A stretch of DNA of 64,000 nucleotides. Source: FEB-25 sp963822175 (GTDB lineage Bacteria; Chloroflexota; Anaerolineae; Anaerolineales; UBA4823). The notes under the pieces are model-generated. The model was not told where the DNA came from. It saw only the letters and a list, made by a program, of their open reading frames with translations, and searched no databases. This document shows, one piece after another, positions 53,066-64,000 of this stretch. The stretch covers positions 360,502 to 424,501 of the forward strand of contig CAWGGJ010000005.1 of assembly GCA_963822175.1 (NCBI GenBank). Direction: 5' to 3'. Position 1 is the first letter of the stretch. Every line of letters begins with the position of its first letter. A program made the position numbers and the translations under genes.

Positions 53066-55374
53066 ACAGGATCAAGAAATTTAGCTTTCCCATCTGCCTG
53101 GCACTGCTTGGCGTTGGGATTTTATTGCTCGGAGCCTGGGATATGCAGCGGGTGTCGGCAGCGCAACCTGATGTATGGTATCAAGGTGCTGATGCACCTG
53201 CTCCCTTAGCTTTCCATGGTTTTGCACAATGTATAGACGAACCTGATGTGTTCTATGTACTGGGTTCATATCCTGGAGAAACTTATTTCTATTCCTACGA
53301 TGCTAGCTTAAATATATGGTCCACATTACCACCATTCCCCATACCGATTGAGCGTAGTGGTGTAGTTTGTTATGAAGGGCTGATTTACGCAGCAGGTGGG
53401 GATAGCTCCGCAGCTTTGGATACACTATATATTTATAATATTGCCAACCAGATATGGACATTGGGTTCAAGCATGCCCCATCCTGTGAAACAGGCAGCCA
53501 TTGGTGTTTGGGATGGCAAAATATACCTTGCAGGGGGCACATTAATCTCACTCCCATGGACACCCATTGACCATGTCGATATTTATGATATCGCCAGTGA
53601 TACCTGGAGCGACCAGGCTGGAGAATCCATGCCAGAGGCTTCTTCTTCGGCTGGTTATGCTCAGGTAGGCCCATATTTATACATCGTTGGAGGTTGGTCC
53701 GGGAACTTTAACAATAATGTAAATGCTACTTTGCTCTATGATATGTCGACTGACACCTGGGAGGTTGGACCTGAATTCACCAGCGCCAGGGCATCTTTTG
53801 CCTTGGTGGCGACTGTTTCGCACCTATATGCCATCGGTGGAGACGCTGATGGGGGCAGCCAGGTAAATCCAACTGACTTGGTTGAATCATTGGATCTGTC
53901 TACCTGGCCTAATGGCGCATGGGAGGATATAACGGACCCGTTACCGTTAATCATTGAAGGGAATGCAGGGTTCTGCAGTGAATCGGTAAGCGGGGGAGAG
54001 ATATGGTCAATCGGCGGAACGGATGGGTCCAATCTACTCGCTAATACTTACTACCGCCCTTCTGAAGAGTGCGCGGTATGGCCACCCCCGCCTCAAATGG
54101 TGGCGGTGTTCCCGGAATCCAGCTCCCACACTGCCGAGGTGACCACACCTATCTCGATCACCTACGACCAGGACATGAACCCGATCACCGTGAACCCGAG
54201 TAGCTTTGTGGTGCATGCCCGCCAGACCGGCAGGTTGGATGAGATGCCGGAAGTCGAGGGCGGGATGATCATGCTCCAGCCAGAAGACCCGCTGCATGCC
54301 GGGGAGCTGGTGCAGGTGAGCGCCACCACCCAGACCCTCAGCATGGATGGGGAAGGGCCAATTAAGCCCACTGTGTGGGAATTCACCACCGCCCCCTGGG
54401 GTGGGAATGGTTATTTCCACACTAAGCAAGGCTTGCCAGTCGCAATCAATCGCTATGCTGCGATGGGCGACCTGGATGGTGATGGTGACCTGGATGCCTT
54501 CACCACAACCTGTGCTGGTCTTGCTGTTGTCTTTATAAACGATGGCGAAGGGACATTATCACCAGGACAAACCATCACCATCCCCAGCTACTGCATGCTG
54601 GATGTGGAGCTGGGTGACCTGGATGGGGACGGGGACCTCGATGCCGTGTTGGTTAACCTTGGTTATAACCCTGACCTGGTGTACTTGAATAATGGTGATG
54701 GCACCTTTGTTGATAGTGGGCAAGCCATCACCTCTATTGTTGATACTTATGCCAGGTTGGGTGACCTGGACGGCGATGGCGACCTGGATATTTTTGTGGT
54801 CTCAGGTGGTTTTGAGGTAGGCACAATCCGCACCTGGGAGAATGACGGTACGGGTGCCTTTAGCTTAATGGACGACTTTGATACATCCTACATGCACACT
54901 GGCCTGGCGTTGGGAGACCTGGACAACGACGGCGACCTGGACGCCTTCACTGCTGGCTGGGGAAATACCTACAACAAGGTCTGGCTGAACGATGGAACAG
55001 GCGAATTCAGCGAAGCACAGTCGATCCCCAATGCCTTTACGTACTGGGTACTGTTGGGCGACCTGGATGGCGATGGCGACCTGGATGCCTACCTGGCTAA
55101 CCTCACTATCGACGTTACCAATCTTCCAGATGAGATCTGGCTGAATGATGGCACGGGTCACTTCACAAACAGTGGTCAGTCTCTGGATACAATTAATAGC
55201 GTCATACCTGCCCTGGGTGACCTGGATAGCGACGGAGACCTGGATGTATATCTCTCCGGAGAATATGGGCTACCGATGGCTGATCAGGTATGGACGAACG
55301 ATGGCACGGGGGTAATTTACCCTCTTCCGCACCATGGACGAAAATTACCCTGGTGGGATTGCCATGCTTGGTGA
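53062..55374 (+). CDS. Open part 1: signal peptide, Kelch 1, Big_5 and FG-GAP repeats
   Basis: A 770-codon uninterrupted frame covering the signal peptide, first Kelch propeller (blades near residues 55-350), the Big_5-type domain (~360-450) and six of the seven FG-GAP repeats. Each repeat has a D-x-D-x-D-G-D-x-x-D type loop, as in integrin-like calcium-binding propellers. The last ~25 codons (after about 55310) are out of frame. Alone it would still be exported and would contain two propellers. Confidence 0.75.
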   Translation: MNRIKKFSFPICLALLGVGILLLGAWDMQRVSAAQPDVWYQGADAPAPLAFHGFAQCIDEPDVFYVLGSYPGETYFYSYDASLNIWSTLPPFPIPIERSGVVCYEGLIYAAGGDSSAALDTLYIYNIANQIWTLGSSMPHPVKQAAIGVWDGKIYLAGGTLISLPWTPIDHVDIYDIASDTWSDQAGESMPEASSSAGYAQVGPYLYIVGGWSGNFNNNVNATLLYDMSTDTWEVGPEFTSARASFALVATVSHLYAIGGDADGGSQVNPTDLVESLDLSTWPNGAWEDITDPLPLIIEGNAGFCSESVSGGEIWSIGGTDGSNLLANTYYRPSEECAVWPPPPQMVAVFPESSSHTAEVTTPISITYDQDMNPITVNPSSFVVHARQTGRLDEMPEVEGGMIMLQPEDPLHAGELVQVSATTQTLSMDGEGPIKPTVWEFTTAPWGGNGYFHTKQGLPVAINRYAAMGDLDGDGDLDAFTTTCAGLAVVFINDGEGTLSPGQTITIPSYCMLDVELGDLDGDGDLDAVLVNLGYNPDLVYLNNGDGTFVDSGQAITSIVDTYARLGDLDGDGDLDIFVVSGGFEVGTIRTWENDGTGAFSLMDDFDTSYMHTGLALGDLDNDGDLDAFTAGWGNTYNKVWLNDGTGEFSEAQSIPNAFTYWVLLGDLDGDGDLDAYLANLTIDVTNLPDEIWLNDGTGHFTNSGQSLDTINSVIPALGDLDSDGDLDVYLSGEYGLPMADQVWTNDGTGVIYPLPHHGRKLPWWDCHAW

Positions 55375-55735
55375 CCTGGATGGTGATGGCAACCTGGATG
55401 CCTTCACCGCTGATGGTGATGTATCATTCCGCACCTTCCTGAATGGCGACTGGACCCAGGCTGAGCCACCTCCTATGCCTTTAGCAGCCAACCTGGTGCA
55501 GTGCCCCGACGACCCGGACAGCTTCTATATGGTGGGTGGTATCCTGACCGGCAATATAACTTCAAACCGCCTGTATCGCTATGATATTGATGATGGCAAA
55601 GGTGAAGGTGAATGGGTGCGCCTGGCAGACTTGCCTGGGTCAGCGCCGGGCAGTGGCGGCAGCCTGCTACCAGGGCAAAATATATGCTGCCGGTGGGCTG
55701 AGCTTAGGCATCGTAAAAACGATGTTTGTATATGA
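55334..55735 (+). CDS. Open part 2: last FG-GAP repeat and start of Kelch 2
   Basis: Begins MDENYPGGIAMLGDLDGDGN, the seventh FG-GAP repeat, and enters Kelch 2 (PLAANLVQCPDDPDSFYMVG). It leaves the true frame near 55640 and stops at 55733-55735. It is a piece of the same protein, not a separate gene. Confidence 0.5.
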   Translation: MDENYPGGIAMLGDLDGDGNLDAFTADGDVSFRTFLNGDWTQAEPPPMPLAANLVQCPDDPDSFYMVGGILTGNITSNRLYRYDIDDGKGEGEWVRLADLPGSAPGSGGSLLPGQNICCRWAELRHRKNDVCI

Positions 55736-58271
55736 CATCCTCGCTGATAGCTGGACGACGGGTCCCAATCTGCCTGATCCAATCTGGGGAGCGGCCATGG
55801 GTGCCTGGGATGGCAAGCTCTACGTTGTGGGTGGTACACGGATAGATGTACCCTATACCCCGGTCGGCCGGGTGGATGTCTTTGATATCGCTACTGGTGA
55901 ATGGACCGCAGAAGGTGGGGAAAACATGCCCACTGCGGCCAGCTTCTTCGGCAGCGTGCAGACTGGACCCTATTTGTATGCAGTAGGTGGTTCTTCAGGT
56001 GATTTTGCTCACAACGTTGACCAGACCCAGCGTTACAACATGGCAACTGATGAATGGCAAGTCGGCCCCCAGTTCACCAGTGCCCGGGCACTTGTCTCGT
56101 TGGCAGCTTCAAGCTCACACCTTTATGCACTTGGTGGTGACCAGAATGGAGGCACGGCCTTCGATGTTATCGATCAGGTGGAATATCTCGATCTTTCAAT
56201 CTGGCCTTCCGGCACCTGGATTGAGCTGGATGACCCGCTGCCACATCCAAATATATATGCTGCATCCACCTGCTCGGAGGTGCTCACCGGTGGTGAGATC
56301 TGGGCGGTGGGTGGAGGCGACGAAAACCTGCAACCCTATAACACCAATTACTACTATCCAATTGCCGAGCCCTGCGTCAGCTTCGGCGTGGACCTGCAGC
56401 CGGAAAACCTGGCGACCACCGGTATGCCCGGAGAGGTAGTCAACTACACCCTATCCATCCACAACGATGGCACGCTGGATGACACCTATGATATCAGCGT
56501 TGAATCTGCCTGGAATACCACCTACCCAGCAACTGTCGGACCGATTCCTCCGGGGGAGAGCACTGAGTTGCTGGTCAGTGTCGAGATCCCCGGTGATGCG
56601 TATGCGGGAGATAGCGACTCAGCTACTGTCATTGCCACTTCCCAGGGAGATCCAACTGCTGCAGATGAGGCATCTCTGACCACTTCAGTCTCCGAGTGGG
56701 TGGAGGCTACCCCCATCCCCTTTGGGGTGGCATATTACGGCTTTGCCCAGTGCCCCAACCAACCCAATAGCTTCTACGTCATAAGTGGGGCATATGACTG
56801 GGGAGCAGCAACTACCAACGTCTGGCTTTATGACGCTGTTACGAATACTTGGAACGCCTTGACACCAATCCTAGTACCAGTAATCAGTCCAGCTGCAGTA
56901 TGTTATGCAGGTCATTTATACGTTGTCCAAGGACAGCTTCAAATATATGACATTGAAGCTGACAGCTGGAGCTTCGGTACCTCTGTACCGCGATATGCTT
57001 GGGGGTCAGCAGTAGGTGTTTGGGATGGCAAACTCTATCGGGTCAGCGGTTCTCCAGGGGAATGGAATACCCCATTCAATTATGTTGATATTTACAACAT
57101 TGCCACAAACACCTGGGAGTTGGTAGGAGGTGACCCGATCCCTGTGCCCGTGTTTAGTCCTAGTTATACGCAAGTTGGACCTTATCTGTACATTGTTGGT
57201 GGAGTTGGCACTGGATCGCCCGCAAATAATGTAGATGTTGCCCAGCGTTATGATATGGCAACAAACACTTGGGAATGGGACGATTTTCCAAGCGCACGTG
57301 GAATGGGGTTTGCCCTGGCTTACAACGGTAACCAATTGTTTGCCATGGGAGGCGACTTGGATGGCAATGACTATTACGAAGCAACTGACCTGGTAGAGAC
57401 CCTCGATTTATCGGTTTGGCCAGACAGCAACTGGGATGTTTATTACGATCCATATCCATATGCAATGGCGGGTAACTCCGCAGGCTTTTGTACCGAGGCG
57501 GTTACTGGGGGTGAGATCTGGTCTATTGGTGGAGCCACGGTTAATCCAGATATGGTATACGATTATAACCTCTATCACCCCACCGGAGAAGCTTGCGTGC
57601 ATTACAGCGTGGACCTGCCCGAGCCCTGGCAAGGTGAAGGGGTGGCTGGAGAAACCGTGGAGTACACGGTGACCATCACCAACACCGGGGTGGTAACGGA
57701 CTACTTTACCCTGGATGTCAGCACCACCTGGAATATCGGCTCGTTCTTGGGTGGTCCTGGACCAATCGGTCCGGGGGAGAGCATGGATATTGCCATCGCG
57801 GTGGAGGTACCCCAGGATGGCGTGTGGAACGACCTGGGTGTGACCGAAATCACCGCTGCCTCGATTAGCAACCCGGCTGAAATTGACACCACCACCATCA
57901 CTACCCGGGTGATGGGCTACCAGGTGGATATTACTCCTGATCCACCTGACCCACAAACCGGTCACCCCGGGGAAGTGTTGACTTACACCCTGCAGGTTTC
58001 CAACATCGGTGACTTTGTGGACAGCTACACGGTGACCATCAGCGCCTCCTGGGGGATGACCACGCCTATCACGGTTGGCCCGTTGCTGCCTGGTGAAGAC
58101 ACCGAGATGCTGGTAACGGTGGAGATCCCGCAAGATGCACTCCACGGGGATTGGGATGAGGCCACGATAATGCTAACTTCACAGGCCGACCCACGCGTCT
58201 CCGCTTCCGTCAAGCTGACCAGCACCGCTCTCTGGCATCGCACGCTGATGCCGCTGGCATTGAGGAACTAG
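55581..58271 (+). CDS. Open part 3: Kelch 2-3 and NEW3-like repeats
   Basis: An open stretch of 896 codons; the genuine frame starts near 55640 (RRAVAAACYQGKIYAAGG). It contains most of Kelch 2, a NEW3-like repeat, all of Kelch 3, and two further NEW3-like repeats (GETVEYTVTITNTGVVTDYF; GEVLTYTLQVSNIGDFVDSY), ending LMPLALRN. No signal or start context is present at its 5' end, so it depends on the upstream part. Confidence 0.65.
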   Translation: MILMMAKVKVNGCAWQTCLGQRRAVAAACYQGKIYAAGGLSLGIVKTMFVYDILADSWTTGPNLPDPIWGAAMGAWDGKLYVVGGTRIDVPYTPVGRVDVFDIATGEWTAEGGENMPTAASFFGSVQTGPYLYAVGGSSGDFAHNVDQTQRYNMATDEWQVGPQFTSARALVSLAASSSHLYALGGDQNGGTAFDVIDQVEYLDLSIWPSGTWIELDDPLPHPNIYAASTCSEVLTGGEIWAVGGGDENLQPYNTNYYYPIAEPCVSFGVDLQPENLATTGMPGEVVNYTLSIHNDGTLDDTYDISVESAWNTTYPATVGPIPPGESTELLVSVEIPGDAYAGDSDSATVIATSQGDPTAADEASLTTSVSEWVEATPIPFGVAYYGFAQCPNQPNSFYVISGAYDWGAATTNVWLYDAVTNTWNALTPILVPVISPAAVCYAGHLYVVQGQLQIYDIEADSWSFGTSVPRYAWGSAVGVWDGKLYRVSGSPGEWNTPFNYVDIYNIATNTWELVGGDPIPVPVFSPSYTQVGPYLYIVGGVGTGSPANNVDVAQRYDMATNTWEWDDFPSARGMGFALAYNGNQLFAMGGDLDGNDYYEATDLVETLDLSVWPDSNWDVYYDPYPYAMAGNSAGFCTEAVTGGEIWSIGGATVNPDMVYDYNLYHPTGEACVHYSVDLPEPWQGEGVAGETVEYTVTITNTGVVTDYFTLDVSTTWNIGSFLGGPGPIGPGESMDIAIAVEVPQDGVWNDLGVTEITAASISNPAEIDTTTITTRVMGYQVDITPDPPDPQTGHPGEVLTYTLQVSNIGDFVDSYTVTISASWGMTTPITVGPLLPGEDTEMLVTVEIPQDALHGDWDEATIMLTSQADPRVSASVKLTSTALWHRTLMPLALRN

Positions 58272-58333
58272 CATGTTTCAAAAGGTGTGTATATTTGGAA
58301 TGTGCCAGGTCTCATCGAGATGAATGACATCCA

Positions 58334-58403
58334 CCAAGGATCCTGACACACGTCCATGAAGTTTCACTGACACCCCCTGCAATTCTCCCTTGCAGGGGGT
58401 GTC
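58334..58403 (+). terminator. Terminator of module C with shared upstream block
   Basis: CCAAGG..CTGACACACGTCC (58334-58354) precedes a 14-bp perfect stem GACACCCCCTGCAA (58369-58382) / TTGCAGGGGGTGTC (58390-58403) and GTATTTAAAT. The upstream block matches 41570-41597. Confidence 0.75.
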
Positions 58404-58414
58404 GTATTTAAATG

Positions 58415-58447
58415 CAAAAACTCCCCGTCCCACGAATGGGTGAGGAG
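58415..58447 (-). terminator. rRNA operon terminator
   Basis: On the minus strand a CTCC/GGAG-based stem with CCCA-TTCG-TGGG top is followed by TTTTT (the A run 58416-58420 on the plus strand). It lies about 20 bp past the 5S gene. Confidence 0.75.
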
Positions 58448-58467
58448 CTGGGTTAAAACAATAAAGT

Positions 58468-58587
58468 CTCTTGGCAATGACCTACTCTCCCAGGCAGTTA
58501 CCCACCAAGTACCATCGGCGCTGACAGGCTTAACGAACGGGTTCGGGATGTTACCGGGTGTACCCCTGTCGCTCCAATCACCAAGAG
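58468..58587 (-). rRNA. rrf: 5S ribosomal RNA
   Basis: The minus strand shows the 5S core: GGTGATTGGAGCG start, CCGAACCCGTTCGTTAAG loop and GGTGGGTAACTGCCTGGGAG, with closing CTCTTGG/CCAAGAG ends. About 120 nt; ends are approximate to a few bases. It is the last gene of the operon. Confidence 0.9.
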
Positions 58588-58600
58588 ACTCTATTTACAT

Positions 58601-58634
58601 GTTAAGATACCAACCAAATAATGATTTTTAGATC
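58601..58634 (-). other. 23S processing stem, 3' arm
   Basis: This segment is largely complementary, allowing G-U pairs, to the 5' flank at 61709-61740. The pair would form the long stem cut by RNase III around pre-23S RNA. Confidence 0.55.
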
Positions 58635-58671
58635 ATGGCATACGAAAAGTGTCGAGTTCTCCGTACCACGT

Positions 58672-61634
<2,963 letters not shown>

Positions 61635-61708
61635 CACGTGATGCGGAGAAATCGAAACTTTTCGTTTTACTTTTTACATCTCGCTTTCTATCGCATTACG
61701 CATGATTT

Positions 61709-61740
61709 GATAAAAAATCACTATTCAGTTGGTAAGGTTC
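61709..61740 (-). other. 23S processing stem, 5' arm
   Basis: The minus-strand sequence GAACCTTACCAACTGAATAG and onward pairs with 58601-58634. It resembles the leader segment before 16S. Confidence 0.55.
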
Positions 61741-61947
61741 AAGCCTTTCGGCTTTCAGCGATTGATCGCTGAGGGGTGATCCCGATTCTTTTTCCGGAGC
61801 ACCCTTCAAGGGTCAACCGTTCTTTTAGAGACAAAGCGACCCGGTCACCGCCGGGTCGCAAAATACCCATACGATGGCTCAAAAACGGAAGCTATGTCTT
61901 GATGACAAACGCCAAACCCAAGTACACCTCTTTCTAGGGCGGCCCTG

Positions 61948-62020
61948 TGGAGATGAGGGGACTCGAACCCCTGACATCCGCCTTGCAAAGGCGGCGCTCT
62001 CCCAACTGAGCTACATCCCC
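61948..62020 (-). tRNA. tRNA-Ala (UGC)
   Basis: A 73-nt cloverleaf on the minus strand: acceptor GGGGATG/CATCTCC, D-arm GCTCAGTTGGGAGAGC, anticodon loop TTTGCAA (TGC), T-arm GGGGTTCGAGTCCCC. Discriminator A; CCA is not encoded. In the 16S-23S spacer. Confidence 0.97.
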
Positions 62021-62043
62021 AGTCTTTGCTACTGGTAAGGTAG

Positions 62044-62117
<74 letters not shown>

Positions 62118-62125
62118 AGACAGCC

Positions 62126-62157
62126 GGATCCTCAACAACTGAGAAGTGACAGGAAAC
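62126..62157 (-). other. 16S processing stem, 3' arm
   Basis: Minus-strand GTTTCCTGTCACTTCTCAG with TTGTTGAGG is almost the exact reverse complement of the 5' flank at 63847-63875, with compensating G-U/A-U differences. Confidence 0.65.
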
Positions 62158-62274
62158 CCTCTAGGGGTTATAAGACCTCGCTACCGCTAGCGAGTGGTAC
62201 AACCGAATAGATGTCTGAAGTCTATTCGGGTCGAGTAGAGCTTCCTGCGGTCAGGCAGGTTGCTCAGAACTCTA

Positions 62275-63787
<1,513 letters not shown>

Positions 63788-63846
63788 AAAATTATGCATC
63801 TTTCGATGCGTAAAGTCTGCGTTTTTTGTCGTTATAACGACTGGCT

Positions 63847-63875
63847 GATTTCCTATCACTCTTCAGTTGTTAAGG
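63847..63875 (-). other. 16S processing stem, 5' arm
   Basis: Minus-strand CCTTAACAACTGAAGAGTG with ATAGGAAATC pairs with 62126-62157 to enclose pre-16S RNA. Confidence 0.65.
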
Positions 63876-63897
63876 TTCCTTCAATCGAGCGGGCAGG

Positions 63898-63926
63898 ATT
63901 TTATCACTGCCCCAAGAGCCTGTCAA
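63898..63926 (-). promoter_or_regulatory. rRNA operon promoter
   Basis: On the minus strand, a consensus -35 TTGACA (63921-63926) and TAAAAT (63898-63903) are separated by exactly 17 bp, ~110 bp before the 16S 5' end. Confidence 0.85.
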
Positions 63927-63946
63927 GGCTATTTAGAGACTAAACT

Positions 63947-63970
63947 GCCGATGTTAAACTCAACATCGGC
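63947..63970. terminator. Hairpin upstream of the rRNA promoter
   Basis: GCCGATGTT (63947-63955) and AACATCGGC (63962-63970) form a 9-bp perfect stem with a 6-nt loop. It is probably the terminator of the gene beyond the window edge and insulates the operon promoter. The T-tract is weak. Confidence 0.5.
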
Positions 63971-64000
63971 CGTCAGACTGTGAAGTGTGTACACTTTAGT

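Larger units (their letters stand above)
53062..58271 (+). pseudogene. Second giant exported protein: Kelch, Big_5, FG-GAP, NEW3 (two frameshifts)
   Basis: About 1,736 codons if the frame is restored near 55310 and 55640. ATG 53062 has GGAG 8 nt upstream and a signal peptide (FSFPICLALLGVGILLLGAW, then VSA-A). Order: Kelch propeller 1 (AFHGFAQCIDEPDVFYVLGS), a Big_5 Ig-like domain (ITYDQDMNPITVNPSSF), seven FG-GAP/VCBS repeats with GDLDGDGDLDAF calcium loops at ~150-bp spacing (54460-55400), Kelch 2 (LVQCPDDPDSFYMVGG), a NEW3-like repeat (GEVVNYTLSIHNDGTLDDTY), Kelch 3 (YYGFAQCPNQPNSFYVIS), two more NEW3-like repeats and the C-terminal motif LMPLALRN. It probably acts at the cell surface as a glycan or matrix binder. 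The two breaks sit at a GGGGG run and at a GGGTCAGCG site, so sequencing indels are possible. Confidence 0.75.

Noticed and set aside
42110..58271. Phage tail fibre or polysaccharide lyase region
   Set aside because: LamG and Kelch occur in those, but no phage structural or catalytic lyase genes are nearby, and signal peptides point to cell-surface proteins.

Overview
The window reads as one contig of a Chloroflexota bacterium, most likely an Anaerolineae-type lineage. This is inferred from gene content: large BTAD/STAND regulators, a MutL-like ASKHA protein in a membrane-protein operon, Thr/Pro-rich exported proteins, a short LPMIYQN/LMPLALRN-type motif in exported proteins, a bacterial Elp3, and a pyruvate:ferredoxin oxidoreductase. 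No database search was possible.

Layout. 1-1.8 kb: the 3' end of uvrC, a frameshifted gene, small ORFs and a decayed second copy of the uvrC tail. 2-5.6 kb (minus): formate-THF ligase and Elp3. 5.7-8.7 kb (plus): four consecutive genes, all frameshifted (methyltransferase, DUF4404, luciferase-like oxidoreductase, Thr/Pro-rich lipoprotein). 8.7-9.6 kb: a REP-associated (Y1) transposase whose coding sequence contains a copy of the palindrome that is also tandemly arrayed just upstream. 9.8-18.8 kb: ordinary genes (phosphoesterase, DUF4349 lipoprotein, C39/LysM protein, rsmG, recF, def, cNMP-binding/PH protein, phosphohexomutase). 18.9-26.7 kb (minus): a tight eight-gene operon of a MutL-like ASKHA protein, integral membrane proteins, a zinc-ribbon/acidic membrane protein, a sandwich-hybrid/KOW protein and an LPETG-tailed protein. 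26.9-31.5 kb: nifJ and a DHODH-like gene. 31.5-32.1 kb: infA and rpsU.

32.3-58.4 kb is the accessory island. Two paralogous BTAD/STAND/TPR regulators on the minus strand each face, divergently, a plus-strand module made of a promoter-like element, a 73-90-residue protein with a FLLRLW motif ending in a conserved hairpin, and exported protein(s). Module A carries two small secreted proteins. Module B encodes a roughly 3,500-codon Kelch/LamG/carboxypeptidase-regulatory repeat protein, now broken by many frameshifts and stops. Module C encodes a roughly 1,736-codon Kelch/FG-GAP protein with two frameshifts. Between regulator 2 and module B lies what looks like a collapsed fourth module that keeps only its promoter, small-gene tail and terminator. 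Duplicated operator-like 11-bp-period repeats and a compensatory change in the hairpin suggest these modules are functional units that duplicate and decay.

58.4-64 kb is a complete rRNA operon on the minus strand (16S, tRNA-Ile, tRNA-Ala, 23S, 5S), with a near-consensus promoter, visible processing stems and a terminator.

More than a dozen single frameshifts occur, concentrated in the accessory genes and rare in the long housekeeping genes. Real decay is likely for much of this, but read-level checking is needed to exclude assembly indels.
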